DNA from: Brasenia schreberi
Lineage: Eukaryota > Streptophyta > Magnoliopsida > Nymphaeales > Cabombaceae
Assembly (NCBI GenBank): GCA_036023115.1
Contig: JAYKKT010000074.1
Span: forward strand, 12,024,001 to 12,088,000
Direction of reading: 5' to 3'
Length of the DNA stretch: 64,000 bases
The notes under the pieces were generated by a model, which did no database searches, was not told where the DNA came from, and saw only the letters and a list, made by a program, of their open reading frames with translations. This document shows, piece by piece, positions 27,201 through 39,200 of this stretch (position 1 is the stretch's first letter; the number at the start of each line of letters is the position of its first letter). Made by a program: the position numbers and the translations under genes.

Positions 27201-30200
27201 TTGATAAGGTTATACAGGAGGTTGGGCTAGAAAATGTAGTCCAATTGATTACATATAATGCAGCTAACTACAAAGCAGCTGGAAAGGAGTTAGCTAATAT
27301 TTATGGGACTTTCTACTGGACACCATGTGCAGCCCATTGTTTAAATCTCATCCTCGAGGACATTGGTGAGATGGATGAAATAAAGGCAGCAACTGAGTGT
27401 TGCCAAGATATTACAAAATTCATTTACAACCATGCATTTGTTTTATGTATGATGAGGAGATACACAGAAGGTGCAGAGCTTCTTCGTATAGCTGCAACTC
27501 GGTTCGCAACAAACTTCTTATCTGTACAAAGTATTGTGAGACAGAAGTAAGCTTTAAAGAGAATGTTCTCCTCAGATGAGTGGCAATAATTTGCAGAGTT
27601 GCCACAAAACAGAAGGAACAAAAAGTTAAATGAGATTGTAGAAACGGTTTTTAGAAGTTCATTTTGGAATGCATGTATCAGATTATTGAAAATTACTTGT
27701 CCTTTAGTAAAAGTTTTGAGATTGGCTGACAGCGAGGAGAAACCATCTATGGGTTATCTTTATGAAGCCATGGACAGGGCAAAAGAAGCGATCAGAAATA
27801 ACTTTAATAGAAAAAAAAGAGATTATGTGCTCGTGTGGAAAATAATTGATAGTAGATGGAATAAACAATTGCATCAGCCTATTCATGCAGCAACCTACTA
27901 TCTAAACCCATCATTGAGGTACTCAGCAACCTTCAAAAGGGACGGTGAGGTTAATCGAGGAATCATTGAATGCATCGACAGATTAGTCCCTGATGAGAGC
28001 ATAGTAGATGCGATACATCGAGAGGTGGAGATATATGATAATGCTCTTCACTTGATGGGTTTGCCTGTTGCAATTCGCAACCGCTCTACGATGCGTCCAG
28101 GTACATTGTTTATTTTCATATTTAAGTTGCATCTTACATTACTGTGGATTATTATGTCTAATGTTTATATTTTTTTTACAGATGTTTGGTGGAACAGGTT
28201 TGGAAGTGATTGTCCAAACCTTAGAGATTTTGTAGTTAGAGTCTTAAGCCAAACCTATAGTGCAGGTACATTGTTTATTTTCATATTTAAGTTGCATCTT
28301 ACATTACTGTGGATTATTATATCTAATGTTTATATTTTTTTTACAGATGTTTGGTGGAACAGGTTTGGAAGTGATTGTCCAAACCTTAGAGATTTTGCAG
28401 TTAGAGTCTTAAGCCAAACCTATAGTGCAATAGGTTGTGAAAGAAATTGGAGTGTTTTTGAACACATCCATACAAAAAAGCGCAAGAGGTTGGAACACAA
28501 AAGGCTTAATGATTTGGTTTATATTCATTGTAACATACGCCTTCGTGAAAGGTAATGTTGTATTACTTTCAAATTTTCAATTCGATATTATTTAACTTCA
28601 GTTTTCAATTGTTAATATTACTTACTAATTGTTTATCTTTGTTTGTGTCGTAGGCAATTAAAAAAAGTAAATAGAGAAGAAAGTCAGTTCGATCCAATAA
28701 GTTTTGGATAATTTTGATATATTAGAAGATTGGGTTATGGAAGACACTGAAGAAAATGCCCTCCTAACAGAAGAAGACGTTGCCTGGATTAATTTGGAAG
28801 GAGCGCAACAACATTATGGAGATGAAGAATTTGATTTTGAAGAAGAAGATGTGGGCGTGGCTGATGATGATGAGGATCTGCAACAAGGAGAAGATGAAGA
28901 TTATTTAGTTGATGATCCTGATTACAATTTGTAAAATGTAACATTATATGTAGCTGTAGTGTACTGTAAAGTGTAAACTATATCTGTATTTTATTTTTTG
29001 GATTCAAAATATATAAATTTGGATGCAATTGTTCAATGTTGAATGCTCAATCTGTACTAAACTTACATTATATGAATTTAAAGCAATTATCAGATTTTTC
29101 CTGATTTTTTCCTGATCTTTTTTGATTTTTTACTATTTTTTATTAATTTTTAATTAATTTTTACATTATTTTAATATTAAAGTACGATACGATATATACG
29201 CCCGTATCGTGGAGCCCAGCAATACACGATACGATACGCGTCAGACAACACTGATTAAGAGTATGAAGAGGACTCTCCCCCTGAAGAGTATTACTGGGCA
29301 TGCGATTTATAAGATAAACATCAGTAAGGACAGCTTCGCTCCAATAGAATTTGGGATCATTACTTTGAAGGAGAAGGGTTCGGGCAACTTCCAGAATATG
29401 ACGATTCTTTCGTTCAGCAAGACCATTCTATTGAGGTGTATAAGGACAGGTAGTCTGATGAACAATGCTCTGGGCTTGGAGATAAGTGACTAATTGAGTC
29501 CCAACGTATTCGCCCCCATTATCGGACCGAAGAATTTTAACCGTGGCATGGAATTTAGTATAAATAAATTTATGCACAATGGAAAAAATAGATGCAACTT
29601 CAGACTTTGATTTCATTAAGTAAACGATGGTAAATCGAGTACAATCATCAATGAAGGATACAAAATACTTATGACCAAACAAAGACTTGACGGGACTAGG
29701 ACCCCAAACATCAGAGTGAATAAGTTCAAAAGGCTGAGATCGGCGAGAATCACTTAAAGGATAAGATGCCCTTTGGTGTTTCCCAAGTTGACCGACTTCA
29801 CGTTCAAACGAAAATTTATTTGACTAGAGTCGAAAGTGAAGACCAACATATAGAATTTTGGACACTGGGAGATGACCAAGACGATAATGCCAAAGACGAA
29901 GATCTGCATCTGGAGCGGTTAGGGCGGAGACACTGTAGGAGGTGGAAGGCTGAGATGAGTCTTTAAGAATGTATAATCCTTTATGTAATTTACTATGTCC
30001 AAAGATTTTTCCCGTCTTCAGATCCTGAAATACACAACCAATACGATGAAAAGTCACACAACAATTTAAGGTACGAGTTAAAGAGCTGACGGAAAGAAGA
30101 TTGAGCGGAAAACTGGGAACATGATATACTGATGATAAATCTGAAAGACATGTAGATACACTGCCCTGTCTAATCATATAAGTGAATGAACCATCTACCA

Positions 30201-33200
30201 ATTTAATGGGTGCCTGCTCTGTAAGAGTCTGGTAAGCTGAAAAGTATGAGGAGTTTTACCCGTTACTGTATGTGTAGCTTGAGCTATGGCAGCGTGGTTG
30301 GGAGGAGCAAAGGGTTTTTCAGAGAATCGTTGTTCAAGACTTTCTATGCGTTTGATAATCTCCTGAATGCCATCAGTGCTGGGAGTGGAACTTTCTACAG
30401 AGTGGACTGAGGGATTGCGATGTCTATAGTAATCTGGTTTACCATGTAATTCCCAACAATGATCTCTGGTATGACGCGATTTTCCACAATGAGAGCAGAC
30501 AAGTGTATTTCTTTCTTCTGAAGTAAATCGACCACGACTCTGGAGTCCCCCTCTGCTCCGAAAATGTGAATTGTCTTCTCTAACCTGAAGTGCATGCTGA
30601 TCTGGAGTAAGAAGTTGATCCTTTTCAAGATTCCTGCGGTCTTCTTCTCTGATTAATAAGGAGTAAACAGTGCCCAAAGACGAAAGTTCGTCTCTCCCTA
30701 AGATATTCAGTTTGACTGATTCAAATTCTATATTCACACCCCACAATAAATCAAATACTTTCTTCTTTTCAATCGCAGCCTATCGTTCATTATAACAAGT
30801 CGAACACTGGATATTCGTATAGTAGAGTAGTTCATCCCAAAGACCACGGAGATCTGTATAGTATGTGTACTGATAGAGCGAGTGGCTTGTTTGCACTTTC
30901 TGATTCGCTCCAGAATCTCATATTCTTTGGCAACATTCTTCTTCGGGGAATAAGCCTCAGCGACGGCACACCAAATGGCATGTGCAGAGTCTAAAAACAT
31001 AAAAGTTTTAATAATGGATGAAATCATGGACTGGAGCAACCACGAGGAGATTAAGGCATCTTCTCTTTTCCAGGTGGAATAAAGATTGTCATGTGGCGTT
31101 GGAATGGAGGATTAACCCATCAAATGTTCCCATCTCCCCCTTGCTATAATGGCAAGTTCCACAGAGCGTGCCCATTCCATGTAATTACATCCATCCAGTT
31201 TAGTCGTGGTAATCTGAATATGGTCCGATTTGTCAAAGAAACCATAATGTTCGCCGGCATGAGAAGAAAGGTCAATGCCTTTACCCTTTTCAGCCATGGA
31301 GGACTAAATGAGAAGAGAAAAAATTCAGCAAGTATGAGTGGGCCAAGATTGGACTGAATAATGGCAGAGCAAGGGGAAGAATCAAGCGTCACAAATGGAA
31401 CACACTAGGGCAGCCGATGCGGAAAATAATGTAACCAACCAGACAGCAAAAAGATATTAACGCTACAAAAGATTAATTGAGGAGCAGCTGGGGGATAATG
31501 GAACAAAGCAGCAAAAAATATGACCGCTGCAAATACTAATGCGCCAAATCTGGAAAAAACAGGAGGTTATGTGTATGTCGCAGAGACACAAAAACGTTGA
31601 TTGTGGTGGCTTGACGTGCGATGGGACGAGGGGCCTCAATTCACGTGGAGCAGTGCCTCGCTATGCTGAGGTTGGATCGATGGCTGTGCAATCTTCTCCA
31701 GTGGATTCTTCAATGCGATAACAGCCCATGCAATAAAAACTGCCTGACAAGAGGCTGGCAAACAAGGAGTGGCGATGGCAAATGCAAGATCTTATTGCGA
31801 GGCTCAAAAGTTCAGAAATCCCAAAGAAGAAACGCCTGACGTCTGATACCATCTTGAGAATAAACTTCATATTATTCAACATAAAAAGAACTTACATTAT
31901 ACGGCAGATTGGAGGCATCCCTCCAATCTGCATCATGCCCAAAATCTGCAGCAACTTTTCAGCCGTCCCCCACTTCTTTCTTGTCTCTTCTATCTAACCC
32001 TAATCACCTATTAATACCCTATCTAACTTAATTTCCTAATTTACCCCTACTAAGAATTAACTATTTCTAAGATAACATAAGACTCAAAATGACAAAATAA
32101 CATGAGACAGGACTCTTTTACACGACTTGACTCTCATTACATGACAAGACGACTTTCCTTAACACTTACAATATACATGTGGAACTCCTTTTCTGGAGTT
32201 ATCTCAAAGTAATAACCTGATCAGTCTGTCCATAGGCAGCCTTAAAATAAGTCCGTTGCAAAATGGTGCCTGAATACCAACTACGGCCCATAATGAGATG
32301 GATTATACAAGCCATGGTCCGCATCCAGATGGATGAAAAGGAAGGTATATGAATAAAGGATGATGGCTGATTCTGTTTCATGTAAGAGATAGAAAGTTGT
32401 ACCTCTGACTGATCATGGTCGTAACGCACAAGAAACCTGCAACGGCATCCACGCACATCATGCCGTCTTCGTTGAACATCAAGAACATGAGCATCAAAAT
32501 AAAGAGCTTGTTCTTTGCCTTCCTGAAATTATGCAATCAGGAATTCAGGATCCAACCTTAAAATTCATAATTCATAAAACTTTACAAACAAGCAATGAAG
32601 TACATCCCAATATGAGTGGCAAAAAGAAAACCTGGAAACAGAGTATAAGATCTCCTGGAAGTACAACAATACACTCAGTGGCCTCACATGGAAGTGACCG
32701 CTGCCTGACAAGTTTTTTCACATTAATCCATTCATCTTCCTCCGAACCAAATCCTGAAAACCGTACACAAACCTCCTGCTTGGTAATATACACAACCCTT
32801 TAGCAGCTATACTGATCCATAAACAGTGAGAAAAGTGTGAAACTTAAATCATTTTTCCCAATTTATATAAGCAACCTACAATCAACAAATTAGGCAATGG
32901 AAGCTACCAAGACAAACCAATATACAGAAAAGAGGAAAGTTAACATATGGGCTCAAGTGCGGCAGTTGAGTGGTTCATGTTGAAGAATCTTAGCCACCGG
33001 AGCTCAGTCTTTGATACAGTATCCACCCACACACACACCCGCAGAAGAAAGGAGTAGAGGGGTGGGGGGGGGGGGGGCTGGAGGGAGAGCAGGCTCCAAA
33101 GAGACCATATTTGTGTATCCTAGAGTCTTGACAATGAAGGCTAAAAAACTTTTTATAGCTTTAGAACCAAACTCTTTTGCAAACAAGAATAAAATCAAGT

Positions 33201-36200
33201 TGTAATTTGACACAATTATAGCATTACCGGATCAGCGGTCTCAAACATCCTGGTTGAAACAAAGATTCCAACATCATACCTGGCAATCACAGGCATAACA
33301 ATGTCACTAAAACAGCAAAAATTAAAACTAGTAACATTCAACAAGAAAGTTGTGACAAATCTAATCTGACTAGCAACAATTAAGGATAATAAAAGATGTA
33401 TTTTTTAATATTAAGGCTTATGTAAAGAAAGCAACAACTTGAGGCCTTTGCTTGTGAAGAGCTTGTATTGTTTATAAAATAAAGTAGAAATAGATGCTTT
33501 AAATGTAATAGTGTACCAACAGTCAAATACGATTATACAGTAGCTTGATTGACACCCTCAGTTTAACTATTTATCATTGTGCAGTGTACTGTGTCTTAAA
33601 ATACATAAACTGTCGGGAAAATATTGTACCATTATCATAGTGTACTGTACGATACCAATGGTTTTCTATAAAAAATTTCTCCTTATATTATTTTATGTTC
33701 ATTAAATCATTGATTCTTGAACTTTTTTTAATGTTCTCTATTAATGATATGTTCCGTAGTTTTCTTGAGTTTTTCAGTTTTTCGATTTTCATTTGTTTCT
33801 TAAATTCTTAATTCAAAGGTGTCATTCAAATTAGGTATTCTTTGCTTCTTAAATCATTCAAATGCTGGTTGGTTAAAATGGAGAGGAGCTTCAGGTATTC
33901 TTCGTGATAAGAAGATACCATTAAAATTAAAAGGTAAATATTATAGAGCAGCAATTAGGCCTGCCATGTTTTATGGTTCTGAGTATTGGGCAGTTAATCA
34001 TCAACATGTACAAAAGATGTCTGTGACAAAAATGAAGATGTTGAGATGGATGAGTGGTCATACAAGAAAAGACCGTATACATAATGAGGTTATTAGAAAC
34101 AAACTAGGAGTGGCACCAATAGAGGATAAAATGAGAGAACATCGTTTAAGATGGTTTGGACATATAGAAAGAAGATCAAAAGAAGAACCTGTAAGAAGGT
34201 TAGAAAAACTAAATTTGGAAAGTATTAAAAGAGGTAGAGGAAGACCACAAAAGTGTTGGAAAGAAACAATAAAGAATGATCTAGCTTATTGGGAGTTAAC
34301 TGCTAACATGGCACACGATAGGGATCTGTGGAAACAAAGAATCCATGTAGCCGACCATGTCTAGTATGGGAAAAGGCTTAGTTGTTGTTGTTGTTGTTGT
34401 CGTCTTAAATTCTTAATTCAGTAAATGCAAAAAATAGTTGATCTCATACAATATGGTGCTGCAACAGTGCAACTAGCAATACTTTGAACTTCTTGAAAAG
34501 ATGGTAAAGTTTGTAGTTTTGGCTTTTGATTGTTATGTATGTTGCCATATAACTCATACTTTCACCACGCACTCGTTCTTTTTTCAGGAAAGCAAGTTCC
34601 ACTAAAAGCACCAAAGCAGTGCATCCTGTACATCATACATAACTCTATAATTATGAATTCCATAACAAGCTCCAAATAGTTACCTATGCCAAAAAAAACA
34701 GAAGCACGTTGCAACTTTCCAGCAGCTCGGTTAAGGATTTTTCCACCACATCAAACACCCTTATATTCCTTTCTCTCCAAACAAGCCAAAAGAACATAAA
34801 AGATCCATTTGCTCATTCTTATGTTTGCATCTAAATGCTCTTAAACAGTATAAGGATCAGTTTTAATTTAACTAAAGCTTGATTGAAACAAAAGTCATAT
34901 AATCTGTGGGTAGTATGCAATATTCTCATGTAAGCTGCACTTTTCTTGGAAAGGAACACAATAGATATCCAGTAGCAAAAGACACATTCACTTGCATAGC
35001 AGGACCGTTCACTTTTTTTATGAGTAGATGTTTATTAAATTTTCCAACAGGCGAAACAAGTTATTCAAAGATAGAACAAGAAAGAGAATAAATTCAGACG
35101 TGCTAGGAAAGAATTAAATACAAACCATGCCCCATCCCTAGCTGACTTGGCTTCAAATTCCATCTGGGTACCATCAACAGTATTTTGCCCTACCATTTAA
35201 CCAAATCAACAGTCACATTAGACTCAGCAGCCATCAAGATGAAAAACATGAGAAAAAAACAAACAGCATAGAATCCTAGTAAAACATTGCTTTCTTTTCT
35301 TTTATAGATTCTATTGCACCAAAACCAATGTACTCCTAATTATTTCACATTAAATACGAAGCAAAATTATCTAGCTTATGTTGAGTTAAATGTTAGCATG
35401 GCACGTGATCGAGCTCTACGGAAACAAAGAATGACCCCATCTAGTATGGGAAAAGGGTTAGTTGTTGTTGTTGTTGATTAAATAAGAAGCAAAATTTGAA
35501 AACAGATCAGGTGAAGACGCATTCCATCTTAGTTAGAGCATGTCTTGGCACCGAAACAAAATGGCAAGCATAAAGACCAGAATGCAGCATACAATTGACA
35601 AGTTTCATGGAAAGGATAATAAGAGAACGTGCACAAATGCTTGAGCCATCTTCGACCAGTTTACATAGTGGTTACCAGAAAATAAAAGTTAAAACCATAA
35701 TGCTTCTATAGAAACTCAGGTTGTCAACTGACACTTCCCAATATTAGCATCCAAGCATTGAACCAGTCTATGCAGCGAGTCCAAATGGAGAAAAGCAATA
35801 CTTTGTATTTTCGCACTTGCCATATAGGGACAATCACCTAAGGCAAATATTTCCCTTACGTAGCAGCAACATAAATTATACATCAGCTTAGGTAGAACTC
35901 TAAAATCTTCTCTCCCCTTCATCGAAGGACCAATTGTTTGCAAAGGTTTATTTATGCTACAAAGAGAGTAAGTAACCTGATACAATAGAAGCTGGGTAAC
36001 TCGTTTGTCGCGAGGTAAGGGAATCATCCCGTGGAAGAGGTGAGACGGACAATTTTCCAGTAGGCTTAAGCGATCTGGCCCTTTGTGCATACCTCCGATT
36101 CTGAAACCAATTCCAAACCTGCACCACACTCGTTATAAGAAAAAGTCCTCAAATGAAGAAAAATAGTACGGAACCAACTGCAAGGTTCTCCTCAAAGTTA

Positions 36201-39200
36201 GTAGCTAACCTGCTTTTGTTGCACGACAACTTTTCCAGATCTCTCTGCTGATGCACTTGATAAAGATAAAAGTTTATTTAGTTTATTTAGACACTTCCCC
36301 TATGGACATCAAGGGTAAGGTGGAACCACCGGTTACCATTTCAGCATAAAGGCAAAGTACCTGAACTTTTCTGCAAGCATAGTTAGAACCTCACGAGCAG
36401 GCATCCCATTATTGGCATCATGCAAGCATGCTTCCATTTCCATTATCTTTGAGGGAAAAACATGAGAATGATCAACAAGTTCAATATAAGAACAAAGAAA
36501 ATCAATTAGACTTGAACCCTAAAAATGTTACAAGATTCAGATATCCATAGACAAATACAAACATGCAAATTGTTTACATGCATATGCCCAAATACCACCA
36601 CTTACACAGATTCTCAATTACTCTTTGTGTCTATTACTAGAAAAATATAAGAAACAACATGATGGCATGTGTCATAAGGCCAAACAGACCTTTCTCCCTT
36701 ACTAGAGGATCCAATCTTACCCACCCGTTACATGCAATGCGCATGTCTCTGCATAATAGTACACAAGTTACTGACATGAATCATCTCAATTTCACGTTGA
36801 AAATATCCACCACCTTCATTAAATGCCTAGTCTTCCTGAACACCCCAGAACAAGAGCAGTTTCTTTTGAGGAAAAGGACAAACACAATTTTGGGGAGCAA
36901 TAAGGCTCGTTTGGAAAGAACAGGCACCCCTATCTTCTTTATCAAGTGGAGTAATGGCTATCAGGACAAAGATACAATCTGTCTTTGCACTTCCTTATAA
37001 TATACATGAGTTGGTTATGTTTAATTTAACTTTGCAATGCTGACACACAAATAGAAGTCTAGCAAGAACAACCCTCATCAAACATACCTTGTAATCAATG
37101 TTCTGTGTAGAATGAATCTATCTTGTCTTCAAAGGAAAAAATAAAGATCTTAAGGTGCTTAAATTATGTAGTTTCCTTACACCGCTAAGATCCTAATGAG
37201 AGACCAGACTACCCATGTGATATCCCCAGCGACCCTCCACAATGTCTTTTCTTAGGGGTTGGTTTCATGTAGTCAATTCTTTGGTGGCTTTCTCTTTGGC
37301 CATTTCCATCTTCTAGTGGCTCCAAAAAATCTGGTCCAGACCCAAATAACCTTTCTCTCTGATAGTCTGATTACCTCCAGCAACTAGCTACAGACATAGT
37401 GGTTTCTCTCAACACTTGTTTAGTCATTAGATGGCTGGCAGGCCCGACAGTGATTAAGATGTCTAAGTTAAGCTAGATAGCAAATGACACATTATAGCCA
37501 ATTCAAGACATAACACCAGCCTTTTCTTAGGCTTCACACTATAAAGAATCCCTCCCAAAAGACAGGCAGTGTGGTGGCATCGATAAGGACCCTCTATCCT
37601 TTGGCCCTGCCTATGCAGTATGTACAATACATGTCAACAAACAAACAAACAACAACAACTAACCCTTTTCCCATACTAGATGTGGTCGGCTACATGGATT
37701 TTCTTTTTTTGTACAATGCATGTCGTTTATAAGGGATCACCCTTGCATTGCCGGTCCCAAGCTCGGATAAGGGAGGAGGGTTGTGTTAGGCTTCCAACAG
37801 CCAACGTAAAACTTCATCGGATTTTTATAACATGGATTACAAAAATTATGAGCATTGCTTTGGGGTGTCCCCGCCTAGCGACGTGCTGCAGAGCCCGAAT
37901 GCAGTAATAAGTAAAAAAGGGCCACTACATTTTCGCCCGAATGTAGTGAATCAATTGCAGAGAGGGTTCCCACATCATGGACGAGTGTGAGTAAAGAAGT
38001 TAGTCCCACTACATTGTCGCCTGAATGTAGTGAATAATTTTCAGAGAGGGTCTCCGCATTTTGATTATGAACGGATGTGGGGGGTAAGGAAGCTAGTCCT
38101 AGATAATAAGATTCATATTGGTTCTTGGAATATCATAACATTATCCGGTAAGCTAATGGAGGTGGTAGATACTATGATTCGGAGAAAGATTCATATTCTA
38201 TGTTTACAAGAGACAAAAATGGGTTGGAGAAAAAGCAAAGGAGATAGAGGATACAGGTTTTAAATTATGGTACTCAGGTAAAGAAAATGCTCAAAACGGA
38301 ATTGGTATTATCATAAATAAAGATTTAAAGGATAGTGTAGTAGACATACAACGATATAGTGATCGAATCATGACGTTGAAATTAGTGTTAGGAGCAGAGG
38401 TTTTGAATATAGTTTGTGCTTACGCACCCCAAGTAGGACTAGAAGATAGTATAAATACAACTTTTTGGGAAGAGTTGGATAAGGTGATTCAAAAGATTCC
38501 ACAAAGGGAGATGATTTGTTTAGGAGGAGACTTAAATGGACATGTCGGTAAAGAGGCATTAGGATATCAAGGTATTCATGGAAACTTTGAATTTGGGGAT
38601 ATAAATGAGGAAGGTAAGGAGATTTTAAATTTTGCTATGGCATTTGATCTCTTTATAGTCAATACAATATTCAAAAAATGAGATAAACATTTAATTACTT
38701 ATAAGAGTGGCTTATTACAAACACAAATTGATTATTTTGTTTGTAGGAAAAAGATAGATCGTGTTATAAATATTGCAAGGTAATTCGAGGAGAAAGCTTA
38801 ACTACCCAACAACAACTTTTAGTTATGGATTTATAAATAAAAAAAATGGACAAAGAAGAAAAGAGTGCATCGAGCTATTCGGACTAAATGGTGGAACCTC
38901 AAAAGCGAGAAAGAAGATATACAACAACAACAACTAAGCCTTTTTCCATACTAGACGGGGTCGGCTACATGGATTCTTTGTTTCCACAGATCTCTATCGT
39001 GTGCCATGTTAGCAGTTAACTCCCAATAAGCTAGATCATTCTTTATTGTTTCTTTCCAACACTTTTGTGGTCGTCCTCTACCTCTTTTAATACTTTCCAA
39101 ATTTAGGTTTTCTAACCTTCTTACAGGTTCTTCTTTTGATCTTCTTTCTATATGTCCAAACCATCTTAAACGATGTTCTCTCATTTTATCCTCTATTGGT

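Larger units (their letters stand above)
25838..29253 (+). mobile_element. hAT transposon 2 inside Copia-B
   Basis: Plus-strand element whose right end is gacaacactg, the inverse of a hAT-type CAGTGTTGTC terminus. Both subterminal regions are rich in cgtatcg/cgatacg words. The left junction with Copia-B lies near 25838, but no clear 8-bp duplication was found. Encodes a BED-type hAT transposase with in-frame stops. Related to hAT-1. Confidence 0.85.
24012..32164 (-). mobile_element. Copia-B LTR retrotransposon, interrupted by hAT-2
   Basis: Minus-strand element with 3' LTR 24012-24249, 5' LTR 31852-32164, exact 5-bp duplication cttac, polypurine tract and Met primer site. It keeps most of its coding sequence but hAT-2 sits in the middle and about 190 codons between integrase and RT are absent. 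It lies in SHH intron 8 in the same orientation as SHH, 233 bp downstream of exon 8. Confidence 0.95.

Noticed and set aside
32199..32402. Extra SHH exon directly after exon 8
   Set aside because: Family order continues DHDQSE to [11 protein letters not shown], which is at 12265; the extension has no SAWADEE-like sequence. Treated as intron read-through.
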